Assembly (NCBI RefSeq): GCF_040869035.1
Contig: NZ_CP162101.1
Span: 868,001-932,000, forward strand
From: Vibrio sp. NTOU-M3
GTDB lineage: Bacteria > Pseudomonadota > Gammaproteobacteria > Enterobacterales > Vibrionaceae
Reading direction: 5' to 3'
DNA length: 64,000 nucleotides
Shown here: piece by piece, positions 8,818-17,123 of the stretch
Layout: each line of letters begins with the position of its first letter
How positions within the stretch are numbered: position 1 is the stretch's first letter
Notes under the pieces: generated by a model
Seen by the model: only the letters and a program-made list of their open reading frames with translations
What the model was told of the DNA's origin: nothing
The model's database searches: none
Program-made: the position numbers and the translations under genes

Positions 8818-9642
8818 ATGTATTTCCGTGCTTTGATTTTAAGTGGTTGTGTTGCCCTGACCGGCTGTCAAACAACGCAAGTTGTTGAACAAGTGCCCGC
8901 TGCAAGTGCTCAAATGGCCAGCTCGATTGAAGGCTTAAGTAAGTTGCCTGTGACGTTGCCAAGTTCCGTGGTGGTCGACATCACTCAAGGCAGCCAGATC
9001 CTAACCATGAATGGCATTGAGAGCCCGGTTGCGGCGTTTGAGATCCCTGCAAATCGTGGTGAGTTAGACATTACCATTACGTCTTTGATTGAAGATTCGG
9101 TGTTTTATCCATCGGCAGTGATCATGAGCAAAAGCGGCAAAATTCTTGATTCTTACCAAGGTGCGGATTTTGAATACCGAAAGCCACGTTTGAATCTGGG
9201 TGATCGCATTGAAGCTGAAAAGCGTTTTTTTCCTCCCTATGGTGAAGAGAGTGTGTACTTAATCGTCTACACCACAAAGGAAGCATTGAAAGGAACGACA
9301 GGGGTGATCCATCCCGCTCGTTTGGATGCGGAGGCTCGTGGTAACTATCTACCAGAGATCAAGGACATCCCTAAACCCCATGCCAACACAGGTCGAATTG
9401 AAGTTGCCGTAAAAGGGGCTGGCTTTATTCGGATTGGTACTGAGGCGGAAAAAACTGATACACCACCTGCTAAACGTATCGCTGCACCACAACCAGAGAC
9501 ACAAACGTTTTACCACAATGCCATTCGAGCGGCTGTTGAAGCCAATGACCTCAATAAAGCCCTCAGCTTACTTGAAGAAGCCAAAGCCCTGAATATCGAA
9601 GGTGCGCAGCAGATCTTTGTTCAGGCCGTGAATAAGAAATAG
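8818..9642 (+). CDS. malM: maltose operon periplasmic protein MalM
   Basis: 274 aa. N-terminal lipoprotein signal with LTGC lipobox (Cys near residue 17). The mature protein has the MalM layout: a beta domain with 'FEIPANRGELDITITSLIEDSVFYPSAVI', then a Pro-rich linker and a short C-terminal helical part (NAIRAAVEANDLNKALSLLEEA) also found at the end of MalM from enteric bacteria. The molecular function of MalM is unknown, but it always travels with the maltose regulon, as here after lamB. Ribosome-binding site AGAAGGA is 11 bases upstream of the ATG. Confidence 0.88.
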   Translation: MYFRALILSGCVALTGCQTTQVVEQVPAASAQMASSIEGLSKLPVTLPSSVVVDITQGSQILTMNGIESPVAAFEIPANRGELDITITSLIEDSVFYPSAVIMSKSGKILDSYQGADFEYRKPRLNLGDRIEAEKRFFPPYGEESVYLIVYTTKEALKGTTGVIHPARLDAEARGNYLPEIKDIPKPHANTGRIEVAVKGAGFIRIGTEAEKTDTPPAKRIAAPQPETQTFYHNAIRAAVEANDLNKALSLLEEAKALNIEGAQQIFVQAVNKK

Positions 9643-9660
9643 AGACGTTTAGCAAGAATT

Positions 9661-9697
9661 AAAACGCTATCGCATGACTGCGATAGCGTTTTTTTAA
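9661..9697. terminator. bidirectional intrinsic terminator between malM and the amylase gene
   Basis: 14-bp perfect stem AAAACGCTATCGCA / TGCGATAGCGTTTT with TGAC loop and T-runs on both strands. Confidence 0.9.
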
Positions 9698-11460
9698 TTG
9701 GATAATTCAAGAAAGCGTGCTGACAAAGGAGGCAAATCAAGCTGCATAGTAGCTGATGATGGAGTGACGATCAGCTCAAAGCATTGCTGTGAAAGTTTGT
9801 CGAGTACCGTATATACGCCGGGTTTTAACTGCCAGTGGTGGATGAGCGCCTGAGGCAAAGTGAGATCGATGGTTTGACCCTCTTGCTTGCTGAAATTAGT
9901 AGCCAAGATGAGCTTTTGGCGCTTGCTGCTTCTGGCAAAAGCATAGAGCTGGTGTTGCATTGGAGCAAAGTTCTTATGGTTTTCTGCGTAAAGATCATGA
10001 TATTCCCCAAGCAATGCAGGGCTGTTTAAGCAGAGATTCAATAATTGTTGGTAGAACTGTCGCAGCGCCTTTTCGTGCGGGTTAAGCTGACCGCCATCAA
10101 ATCTGCCATGGTTCATCCAGCGTTGGTGATGGGGAACGCCAATGTAGTCAAAAATCGATGTTCTTGATGGTTGGCCAAATCCTGCGATTTCGTTGGCAGG
10201 TTCACCAACTTCTTGGCCAAAGTAGATCAGTGTCGGCGCTGAGGATAAGCAAGCTGATACCAACATGGCAGGTTTAGCCGCTTCAGCTAAGCCAGCAAAC
10301 TCGGGAGAAGCAATGCGTTGCTCATCATGGTTTTCGAGAAAATGCAGCATATGCTGCTCAATATCGCGCATTTCCCATTCGATACGGCCAATATCGCTGG
10401 TGGAGCCGTTTCCTTGCATGATGGCTTTGAGTTGATCATAGAGATCCACTTTGTCATACAGGTAATCCATTTTCCCAAGCTGGATATAATCTCGATATAA
10501 CGAAGGTTGATAGACTTCAGCCATCAAGAATGCTTCTGGGTAGTGATGTTTAATGGTGGCATTGAGAAAGCTCCAGAATTCAACAGGCACCATTTCGGCC
10601 ATGTCATAACGAAACCCATCAACCCCTTTGCTTAGCCAAAACAAAGCAATATCACGAAATTTATACCAAGAGTCAGGTAGGTTGTGTGCTTGCCAGTATT
10701 GATAGTGCTGCGCATGATTCTTGTCTCGGAACCCTTGCGGAAGTGTCGGGAAGTCCTTGCTACCATCAGGTTTGATACCGTAATTAATTTTAACGGTTTC
10801 GTACCAATCATCGGCTTGTGGTTTGGCAAGCCGTGAGCCATTACCCGTCCATTTTGCTGGGTATTCTACATACGGATTTTCTTGCATTGAGGGCTGTTGG
10901 TCTCCTAATGGCTGCATATGAGGGGGAAGATCCGGTGTTTTAAATGCGTGATCAGGGATGTAATAAAAGTTGTTGTCTCGAGCGTAAGCCACTTTGTTGT
11001 TGTCGTTTTCACCGAAATCTTGAACATCTTTGGGATTATTCAGCCCTTGGTAATGGCGAGCAACATGGTTAGGAACAATATCAATGATCACTTTCATTCC
11101 GGCCTCATGGGTCCGTTTGATTAACGCCTCGAACTCTTGGTTTCGTTGTGCTGGGTCATCAGCCAAGTCTGGGTTGACGGAGTAATAATCTTTGACGGCG
11201 TAAGGAGAGCCTGCGCGACCTTTGACGATATCTGGGTGATCTACCGCGATCCCAAATTCGGAATAATCGGTGAGAAGCGCATGATGCGGCACGCCGGTAT
11301 ACCAGATGTGTGTGATACCGAGCTGGCGAATGGCGCTTAACGCTTCGGGTGTGAAATCAGAAAACTTACCCACGCCATTTTGCTGCATGGTGCCCCACGC
11401 TTGATTGGTGGTATTGCCAAAGAGGCGGGTAAAAACCTGATAAATATTGAATTTGCTCAT
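9694..11460 (-). CDS. GH13 alpha-amylase family enzyme, cytoplasmic
   Basis: 588 aa without signal peptide. GH13 regions are visible: DIVPNHV (region I), DGFRYDMAE with the nucleophile Asp (region II), MAEVYQ with the acid Glu (region III), and FLENHDEQR (region IV). A large insertion after region I (residues about 140-260) distinguishes it from small amylases. It probably cuts maltodextrins inside the cell and complements GlgX. It sits next to malM and has MalT-like boxes in its promoter, which supports membership of the maltose regulon. I do not assign a gene symbol because the exact product specificity cannot be read from the sequence. Confidence 0.85.
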   Translation of the reverse strand: MSKFNIYQVFTRLFGNTTNQAWGTMQQNGVGKFSDFTPEALSAIRQLGITHIWYTGVPHHALLTDYSEFGIAVDHPDIVKGRAGSPYAVKDYYSVNPDLADDPAQRNQEFEALIKRTHEAGMKVIIDIVPNHVARHYQGLNNPKDVQDFGENDNNKVAYARDNNFYYIPDHAFKTPDLPPHMQPLGDQQPSMQENPYVEYPAKWTGNGSRLAKPQADDWYETVKINYGIKPDGSKDFPTLPQGFRDKNHAQHYQYWQAHNLPDSWYKFRDIALFWLSKGVDGFRYDMAEMVPVEFWSFLNATIKHHYPEAFLMAEVYQPSLYRDYIQLGKMDYLYDKVDLYDQLKAIMQGNGSTSDIGRIEWEMRDIEQHMLHFLENHDEQRIASPEFAGLAEAAKPAMLVSACLSSAPTLIYFGQEVGEPANEIAGFGQPSRTSIFDYIGVPHHQRWMNHGRFDGGQLNPHEKALRQFYQQLLNLCLNSPALLGEYHDLYAENHKNFAPMQHQLYAFARSSKRQKLILATNFSKQEGQTIDLTLPQALIHHWQLKPGVYTVLDKLSQQCFELIVTPSSATMQLDLPPLSARFLELSN

Positions 11461-11504
11461 GACTAACGCTGTGAAAGTGATTTCATTCTAGCGTAGAAGA
11501 GCAC

Positions 11505-11525
11505 GGAGGATTTTCCCTCATCCTC
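11505..11525 (-). promoter_or_regulatory. MalT-like boxes upstream of the amylase gene
   Basis: On the minus strand GAGGATGAGG (11516-11525) differs from the MalT box GGGGATGAGG at one position. An opposed GGAGGA (11505-11510, plus strand) lies 5 bases away. The pair starts 45 bases upstream of the amylase ATG (11460). Confidence 0.55.
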
Positions 11526-11571
11526 TGCTTGCGTTAAGGGGGCGTAGATAACTTTTTTGTGAGTGTGATAG

Positions 11572-11599
11572 AAAAAACGCCGCATCGAAATGCGGCGTT
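11572..11599 (-). terminator. intrinsic terminator of the aminopeptidase gene
   Basis: 10-bp stem AACGCCGCAT / ATGCGGCGTT, loop of 4, T6 on the minus strand. It lies 33 bases past the aminopeptidase stop. Confidence 0.85.
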
Positions 11600-11631
11600 G
11601 GTTTAGTAGGAAATGGTTCTGTTCAACAAGA

Positions 11632-13416
11632 TTACTTACGATCTTGGTCGAAGTCGCCATGGAAGTGGTCGTGATCTGACACACTGTCTGCGGCTTTCAG
11701 CTTCTCACCGATACGCAGTTTTTCTGCCGGCGCTTCGTAGCTCAATGAACGAGCCATACGTGGTGCTGCTTCTTCCGCTGGGAACAGATCTTTGCTAAAC
11801 GCGTAGTAAGTGGTGACATAAGCAAGAGCTTGAGTGTTGACGTACAGCGCTTGCTGGCTCACGTTTGTGAGATCATCACACGCTTGGTGGTAACACTTGT
11901 CGTACGCGACATCGATTTCACCGCCAAACTGAGCCACTTCTTCCGCTGATTTCACTTTCTCTGCACCGGTAAACAGGCCACCAAATGCCACGCCCCAATC
12001 CGCAAAGCCTGCGTAGTCAGAACGCTTAGATAGTGCTTGAGGTACGGTCGATTCAGATTTCGAAGTAAAGAACTCATTGAAAATGGACTCGATATCTGAT
12101 GTACCGTGTGGTGGCTCAAAATCACCAGTGTAGGCGTTGTCTGGGCTGTCTTTGGTATCAGACAAGTCACCATCCATTACACCGTAGATGTAGTTTGGAG
12201 AGCCAATCATATCGAAGTTTAGGTACAACTTAACTTTGTTTAGCTTGTTGTAACGTGCTTCAACCATATCCACTTGCTCTGGTGTCAATGCATTTGGATC
12301 GGTAATTTCTAGCTCCGCCATGATCTCAGTTTGTGCTTGATCGTACAACGGACCAAACAATTCATTGGTGTAGTACTCAGAGCCAACAAGACCTGCTTCT
12401 TCTGCTGCCCACCAAGCGAAACGGACTTTGTTTTTCACTGGTGCTTTTGTTTCTGCCAGTGCAACTGCGTATTCAAGTAGACCAGCAGTACCGGTACCGT
12501 TATCGTTGATACCCGGGCCTTCCGGTACCGAATCTAAGTGCGCACCTAACATCACAACCTGATTCGGGTTACCGCGCTTGGTTTCTGCAAGAATGTTTTG
12601 TGTTACGACCATTTCATCCTGAACGTTCGCAGTAAGCTTCACCGGAACGCTTTGCCCTTGTTCCACCAGAGTTCGCCATTCAGCTCCCAGATCGAAACGT
12701 GCACCCATGGCAGGAATGGTCACTTTGGTATCACTGCCTAAAGTACCGTTAACCACAGACTTACGGCCTTCGTTATTACCTTGGTTAAAGACGATAACCG
12801 CTTTCGCGCCTGCGTTTTGAGCGTTCATCACTTTCGCATCAAAAGTACAGCCACCACGCTGGATAGCCGCGATCTTACCTGCGACATCTTTGCCTTCAAA
12901 GTCTGATGCTTCACAGCCATCCGTACTGTCGTAATCTGCTGCGTCAAAACGAAAATCTGGTGTCACAAATGCTACTTCACCAGTAATTTCGCCATTTGAA
13001 CTACCTGAGTAGGACATGACTGCGTAGTCAGGATCCACGCCTTCACCTGCTTCTCGCACACCGACTAAATCGGCGTTATTAACATTCAGCGCACTGCCTG
13101 CTAACTCTTCCCATGCGCGGAAGTCAAATTCTTGAGTGGTGACCTCATAGCCATGCTCTTCCATGACGTCAATGATGTATTCCAATGACTCTTGGTAGCC
13201 CACTGTACCAGCTGCACGGGTAATAGAGTTCCCGTCGCTGGTTTTTGAAGCGCGTGCTTCGAGCTCTGCTAAGTGCTCGACGACGTCTTCACGATCGATT
13301 TTGCCACTGACGTGTTCCGCCGCTGTTCTGGGATCGTTCCAGAAACACCCTGTTAACATGGTTGAGCTAATCAGAGTTGCGAGGATTGTTTTCGTTGTTG
13401 TTATGCTTACTTGCAT
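11632..13416 (-). CDS. secreted M28 family aminopeptidase lipoprotein with PA domain
   Basis: 594 aa from the ATG at 13416, preferred over 13449 because AAGGAG lies 7 bases upstream and the protein then opens with a lipoprotein signal (LTGC, Cys about residue 24). A protease-associated (PA) domain is inserted at about residues 150-270 (GKIAAIQRGGCTFDAKV). The M28 zinc ligands are in GAHLDS, GINDNGTG, AEEAG, NFDMIG and CYHQACD. Enzymes of this type release N-terminal hydrophobic residues such as Leu from peptides outside the cell. Expression is from a single gene with its own terminator, divergent from a serine hydrolase lipoprotein. Confidence 0.88.
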   Translation of the reverse strand: MQVSITTTKTILATLISSTMLTGCFWNDPRTAAEHVSGKIDREDVVEHLAELEARASKTSDGNSITRAAGTVGYQESLEYIIDVMEEHGYEVTTQEFDFRAWEELAGSALNVNNADLVGVREAGEGVDPDYAVMSYSGSSNGEITGEVAFVTPDFRFDAADYDSTDGCEASDFEGKDVAGKIAAIQRGGCTFDAKVMNAQNAGAKAVIVFNQGNNEGRKSVVNGTLGSDTKVTIPAMGARFDLGAEWRTLVEQGQSVPVKLTANVQDEMVVTQNILAETKRGNPNQVVMLGAHLDSVPEGPGINDNGTGTAGLLEYAVALAETKAPVKNKVRFAWWAAEEAGLVGSEYYTNELFGPLYDQAQTEIMAELEITDPNALTPEQVDMVEARYNKLNKVKLYLNFDMIGSPNYIYGVMDGDLSDTKDSPDNAYTGDFEPPHGTSDIESIFNEFFTSKSESTVPQALSKRSDYAGFADWGVAFGGLFTGAEKVKSAEEVAQFGGEIDVAYDKCYHQACDDLTNVSQQALYVNTQALAYVTTYYAFSKDLFPAEEAAPRMARSLSYEAPAEKLRIGEKLKAADSVSDHDHFHGDFDQDRK

Positions 13417-13820
13417 TTGTGACTCCTTGTGTTTATGAATCCCAACCATTCTTACCTTGAATAAGGTTGATTAATACGTAACTAAGTTATTAATTTGTTA
13501 AATAATGAATTGACATCAAACAATTGGCATCTTTGCAATGCAACGTGATTAGAGTTGATACACCAATGTCGCATAATCAACAACTTCTGTATTCAATAAT
13601 ACTGTTGTAATTTATAGGCTTAGCGTTTGATATAGGCATGAGAAATTGTGAGGGAGATTGAACGGTTTTCATGCTTTGGTACTGAAGCTTTATACTGGGT
13701 TAGTACTAGTTTTATAAAATATTACGCTGTTGGCTCGCAAAATATATATTTACAATATCTATGTGTGAGCGGTGTTTTATATTATACCTTGACCATTATT
13801 TGGTTAAGGATACTAGTGCA
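13417..13820. promoter_or_regulatory. divergent intergenic region, aminopeptidase / serine hydrolase
   Basis: 404 AT-rich bases with no convincing gene. TTGACA at 13510-13515 with TGCAAT at 13534-13539 (18-bp spacer) could be a plus-strand promoter, but it is about 280 bases from the next start. AAGGA at 13806-13810 sets the serine hydrolase start. No clear operator is seen. Confidence 0.35.
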
Positions 13821-15257
13821 ATGCATAAACGGTTTTTTAACGCTTTGATATATGGTTCTGGAGCTGCTCTAGGTGCTGTTTTGTTAATGGGATGTAGCGA
13901 GCAACCTGTAACCTCTGAATCACATTTAGGCGTCTATTCTTCAACTTATCCCGGTTTGCCTCATGTGAAATTCTATCGTTCAGAAGGAAAAAATTATCTG
14001 ATCACGCCTTGGGGGCACCAGCAAATTCAAATTAAACCAAACGGTACCTTTGACGCGATTGAAGGTAGTGAGGATGCTACCGGCACGTTATCTTTGTTGG
14101 AAGATGGGATGTACCAAAAGGTGGTGATCAATTATTGGGGTGAGAGCCATCAGTTAACGCGCGTTGAAGATGCTGAAGGCGAGGCGTTAATCGAGCTGCT
14201 GTATGGTTCCAACTGGTTTACCCGAATTTCGCCATTTGATGATTGCGATGATGATTGGTTGGTCAAAAAAGAAGAGGTGACCTTTGATCATACCAAGTTG
14301 GATGCACTGTTGGAGAAGCTCAACGGCGAACAAGACCCTTATCAAAAAACCAGTAGTTTGCTTGTGATGAAACAGGGCCAATTGATTGTAGAAGAATACA
14401 TGAATGGTTGGCAGGCTGAGTATCCTCATAGTATTCAATCGATATCAAAAAGTTTGACCTCGTTAATGGTTGGTGTAGCCATTGAAGAGGGGCTTATCGA
14501 AGATGAAGAATCGCCGCTATCGACCTATTTGCCGCATTACACGGGATTTTTGCAAGGAGATAAGAGCCAACTGACGTTAAAGCATTTTCTAACGATGAGT
14601 TCTGGATTGGATTGGGATGAGTGGAGCTTACCTTATTCGGATCCAAATAACGTCCGCTATCAAGAAATGTTCAACTCAGAGCCCGTGAAGTTTGTCCTCG
14701 ATAGAGAACTCGTTCAATCTCCAGGAGCTCACTTTACTTATAACGGTGGTCTAGTCACTGTCGTAGGGGAAATTCTGGCAGATAGGGACCGTAAAGCGAA
14801 CTTAGCTGGTTATATTCCGCAAAGCAAAATGGCTGATCTTTGTTTTAAAAATGCTTATATGTCAGGCCAAATGGGGAATGTGAGTAACGCTGCAGGAGGT
14901 GGCTTTTTACGCGCAAGAGATATGTTGAAACTTGGGATGCTGGTGCTAAATGATGGTCAATGGAAAGGAAAGCAGATCGTCAGTAAAGATTGGATTGAAC
15001 GTTCAACCCAGTCCTATGTCGCCACCAATTGGGACGGTAGTGGTTATGGCTATTACTGGTGGATAAATGACCATTTTGTTGAGGGTAAAACGTATCGTGT
15101 TGTATATGGCCTTGGATATGGCGGCCAAGTTATTGCTGTTGTGAAAGAGCTGGATCTTATCGTAGTAAAAACAGCCACTAATTATGCAGGGCAGACGAAC
15201 GATTTCAGCATTATGAAACACGACATTCTTCCTATCTTTATTGGACATGAAGATTAA
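13821..15257 (+). CDS. serine hydrolase lipoprotein, class C beta-lactamase/penicillin-binding-protein fold
   Basis: 478 aa from the ATG at 13821 (AAGGA 10 bases upstream; the longer frame from 13761 lacks a ribosome-binding site). Lipobox LLMGC near residue 26. The nucleophile motif SISK is at 207-210 (Ser207, Lys210), Tyr307-Asn308 stands at the second motif, and a C-terminal GYGGQV replaces the KTG box, which is typical of esterase/peptidase-like members and not of true beta-lactamases. The N-terminal 140 residues form an extra domain that I do not recognise. Substrate unknown; it acts in the periplasm or outer membrane. Confidence 0.78.
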   Translation: MHKRFFNALIYGSGAALGAVLLMGCSEQPVTSESHLGVYSSTYPGLPHVKFYRSEGKNYLITPWGHQQIQIKPNGTFDAIEGSEDATGTLSLLEDGMYQKVVINYWGESHQLTRVEDAEGEALIELLYGSNWFTRISPFDDCDDDWLVKKEEVTFDHTKLDALLEKLNGEQDPYQKTSSLLVMKQGQLIVEEYMNGWQAEYPHSIQSISKSLTSLMVGVAIEEGLIEDEESPLSTYLPHYTGFLQGDKSQLTLKHFLTMSSGLDWDEWSLPYSDPNNVRYQEMFNSEPVKFVLDRELVQSPGAHFTYNGGLVTVVGEILADRDRKANLAGYIPQSKMADLCFKNAYMSGQMGNVSNAAGGGFLRARDMLKLGMLVLNDGQWKGKQIVSKDWIERSTQSYVATNWDGSGYGYYWWINDHFVEGKTYRVVYGLGYGGQVIAVVKELDLIVVKTATNYAGQTNDFSIMKHDILPIFIGHED

Positions 15258-15272
15258 CAGCCAAACCCAAAC

Positions 15273-15310
15273 AAAAATGATGTGCTTGCAAAGAGCACGT
15301 CATTTTTGTT
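15273..15310. terminator. intrinsic terminator between serine hydrolase and PAP2 genes
   Basis: 14-bp stem AAAAATGATGTGCT / AGCACGTCATTTTT (one G-T pair), 7-nt loop, A-run and T-run on both sides, so it can work in both directions between convergent genes. Confidence 0.8.
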
Positions 15311-15852
15311 TACCAAGCCATGGATACATGCAAACCGACTGATTCATCATCCACCCATGGAATAAGCTGGACGTTATTGTCGAATGTGTCGGTAAATATC
15401 CATGCGGAAACAGAGCCAAGCACTGCTCCTGCCAAAACATCTCGCCAGTAGTGTCGATTGGCTTCGACGCGGCCAACTCCCACGAGAGAGGCAACGCCAT
15501 AAGCGGGCAAGCCAACTTCCCAACCATAGCGAAGGTGCAGAGTCGTGGCAGAAGAAAAGGCCATGGCGGTATGGTTAGAAGGGAAACTGTCATTGTTGCT
15601 GCCATCAGGCCTTTCTTCTTCAATCAAAGCTTTGCCTAGCAACCCAGTTCCGCCAGCTACTGCCATACTAAGACCAGCTTGCTGAAAGCCTTGCCAATCC
15701 TCTTTGTAGGCAGGTAAAGCCAGCGCCGCACCAACCAAACTATATGCGCCAATATCACTAAATGTGTCCCAGCGATCTGAGCTTGAGGCTTGGGTAGGTA
15801 AAGACAGCGTGGCAGTAAGGAGCAGAGGAGCAAGTCGGGTTACAGCTTTCAT
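15310..15852 (-). CDS. PAP2-superfamily phosphatase, periplasmic
   Basis: 180 aa with a signal peptide (cut near residue 22, TQA). The three phosphatase motifs are present: K......RP (KALIEEERP), PSNH (PSNHTAMAF, Asn in place of the usual Gly) and GR....RHYWRDV with the catalytic His and Asp. The family removes phosphate from lipid phosphates (phosphatidic acid, undecaprenyl pyrophosphate, lipid A). There is only weak hydrophobicity after the signal, so it may be soluble or membrane-attached. It is convergent with the serine hydrolase gene. Confidence 0.8.
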   Translation of the reverse strand: MKAVTRLAPLLLTATLSLPTQASSSDRWDTFSDIGAYSLVGAALALPAYKEDWQGFQQAGLSMAVAGGTGLLGKALIEEERPDGSNNDSFPSNHTAMAFSSATTLHLRYGWEVGLPAYGVASLVGVGRVEANRHYWRDVLAGAVLGSVSAWIFTDTFDNNVQLIPWVDDESVGLHVSMAW

Positions 15853-16206
15853 AATGTCGATGTTTGATGGCGTTCATTTGAGACAAATTGTAATTCTGAA
15901 CAGAGGGAGTGTGACAGAGAGTTGTAAAATCCACGAGACGTTTTTTTCATTTGTCGCAACTCTGGATAGATGCTCACAAAATATCAAAAAAGCAGAACAG
16001 CAAGGAAGTGTTGAATTGTTAGTTTTATTCTTATTAAACAAATTGTTATGTGCAATTTTAATAATAGTGATGTGTGTTTTTTTGTTTTGACAGTGGTGAG
16101 TTATTTCCTACTCTTAATGTCATGCGCTTAAATCCGAAACGAGATGTATTGAGGACAGCAACCAGCAGCAAGAGTATTACGACAACGTCAGAAAAAGGAG
16201 AATCCG
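15853..16206. promoter_or_regulatory. intergenic region with candidate promoter for the 64-aa gene
   Basis: 354 bases without a gene. TTGACA at 16087-16092 is a consensus -35 box; the best -10 is TACTCT at 16109-16114 (16-bp spacer). It would give an 85-nt leader for the small gene at 16207. Nothing else is convincing. Confidence 0.4.
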
Positions 16207-16401
16207 ATGGCGACATTCAAACAGGACATTCCGAATCGAGTAACGGTTTATCATGATGATCTTGATCAGGAGAACGCATTGAAAAACGCGATGCTTCCAG
16301 AAAAGCCGCGCTACTTTAATGGGTCACCAACCTATCAAGCGAATAGCGTCGATGAGTTTAAATCGAAGCTTAATCAAATAGGGATGTCGCTTGACGTATA
16401 A
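16207..16401 (+). CDS. small conserved-looking hypothetical protein (64 aa)
   Basis: 64 aa, hydrophilic, no signal or membrane segment. Strong ribosome-binding site (AAAAAGGAG about 8 bases upstream of the ATG) and its own terminator support it as a real gene. Sequence landmarks: N-terminal 'FKQDIPNRVTVYHDDLDQ', a central 'RYFNGSPTYQANSVDEFKSKL'. I do not recognise a family. It is preceded by a candidate promoter and followed by a convergent methyltransferase gene. Confidence 0.65.
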   Translation: MATFKQDIPNRVTVYHDDLDQENALKNAMLPEKPRYFNGSPTYQANSVDEFKSKLNQIGMSLDV

Positions 16402-16439
16402 CTCCTAGCCATTTCCTCCAAATGTTGAGGATACCCACA

Positions 16440-16473
16440 ACAGGGTAAAGCCGTTGCTTTACCCTGTTTTTTT
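16440..16473 (+). terminator. intrinsic terminator of the 64-aa gene
   Basis: 11-bp stem ACAGGGTAAAG / CTTTACCCTGT, loop CCGTTG, T7 tail. It overlaps the 3' end of the convergent methyltransferase frame, whose last codons read through the right arm. Confidence 0.85.
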
Positions 16474-17067
16474 CATCACTAGCCCTAATCTTCCTTTATC
16501 TTTCTTTCCGTCTGGCTGGTTGACCATTTTTTTATCAATCACAGTAAAGCCAATGCTTTCACATAGGGTGATGAGTTCTGCGACAGGGTAAGCATCATAG
16601 AAAAACTCGACATCAAACATAACGCCAGTAAAAGGTGCGATGTTGGTGTCGCTACCGCCACTGGATAAGATAAGTAACCCTTCCGGAGAGAGGGCTTGAT
16701 AAGCCTTGATCAATAAGGGGAGGTGTTGTTCGCGAGGTAGATGAAACAGGCTGTCCCAGATCACCACACCATTGTATGTATGATTGGTATTGAATGATTC
16801 CAGATCCTGCAAGTGCCATTGATGGAGTGGGAAGCGTTCTTGGGCGACTGCCAGCAATTTCTTTGAGCGATCAACTCCTGTGATCCGGTGGCCATTTTCA
16901 ATCAGCAACTGAGCGACGGGAGTACCTGTCCCGCAGCCAAGGTCTAAGATAGTGCTCTCTTGAGGTAGCTGGTTCAAAAAACAACGGAATAGGGCTTGGT
17001 CAGGTTTAGGCAGCGTAGTGCGTATTGCTTGCCATTGGCTGGCAATTAAGTCGTATTCGGCCTTCAT
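16459..17067 (-). CDS. class I SAM-dependent methyltransferase
   Basis: 202 aa, soluble. Motif I ILDLGCGTGTPVAQLL (residues about 39-54) and the acidic end of strand beta2 (ITGVDRS) bind S-adenosylmethionine. The later 'VVIWDSLFHLPREQH' is motif IV. The small size and absence of a substrate-binding extension give no substrate. The 3' end overlaps the terminator of the convergent gene. A hairpin terminator for the upstream EF-G-like gene separates the two minus-strand genes. Confidence 0.8.
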   Translation of the reverse strand: MKAEYDLIASQWQAIRTTLPKPDQALFRCFLNQLPQESTILDLGCGTGTPVAQLLIENGHRITGVDRSKKLLAVAQERFPLHQWHLQDLESFNTNHTYNGVVIWDSLFHLPREQHLPLLIKAYQALSPEGLLILSSGGSDTNIAPFTGVMFDVEFFYDAYPVAELITLCESIGFTVIDKKMVNQPDGKKDKGRLGLVMKKTG

Positions 17068-17084
17068 TCGCTTCCTTGTGATGT

Positions 17085-17113
17085 TAAACGGGGCAGGATC
17101 CTATTCTGCCCCG
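17085..17113 (-). terminator. intrinsic terminator of the EF-G-like gene
   Basis: 8-bp GC-rich stem CGGGGCAG / CTGCCCCG (17089-17096 / 17106-17113), followed on the minus strand by TTTAAC. The T-run is short, so termination may be partial. Confidence 0.65.
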
Positions 17114-17123
17114 ATTTGCCTAT

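Noticed and set aside
13648..13848. 66-codon plus-strand ORF before the serine hydrolase
   Set aside because: Overlaps the better supported start at 13821; no ribosome-binding site and AT-rich composition.
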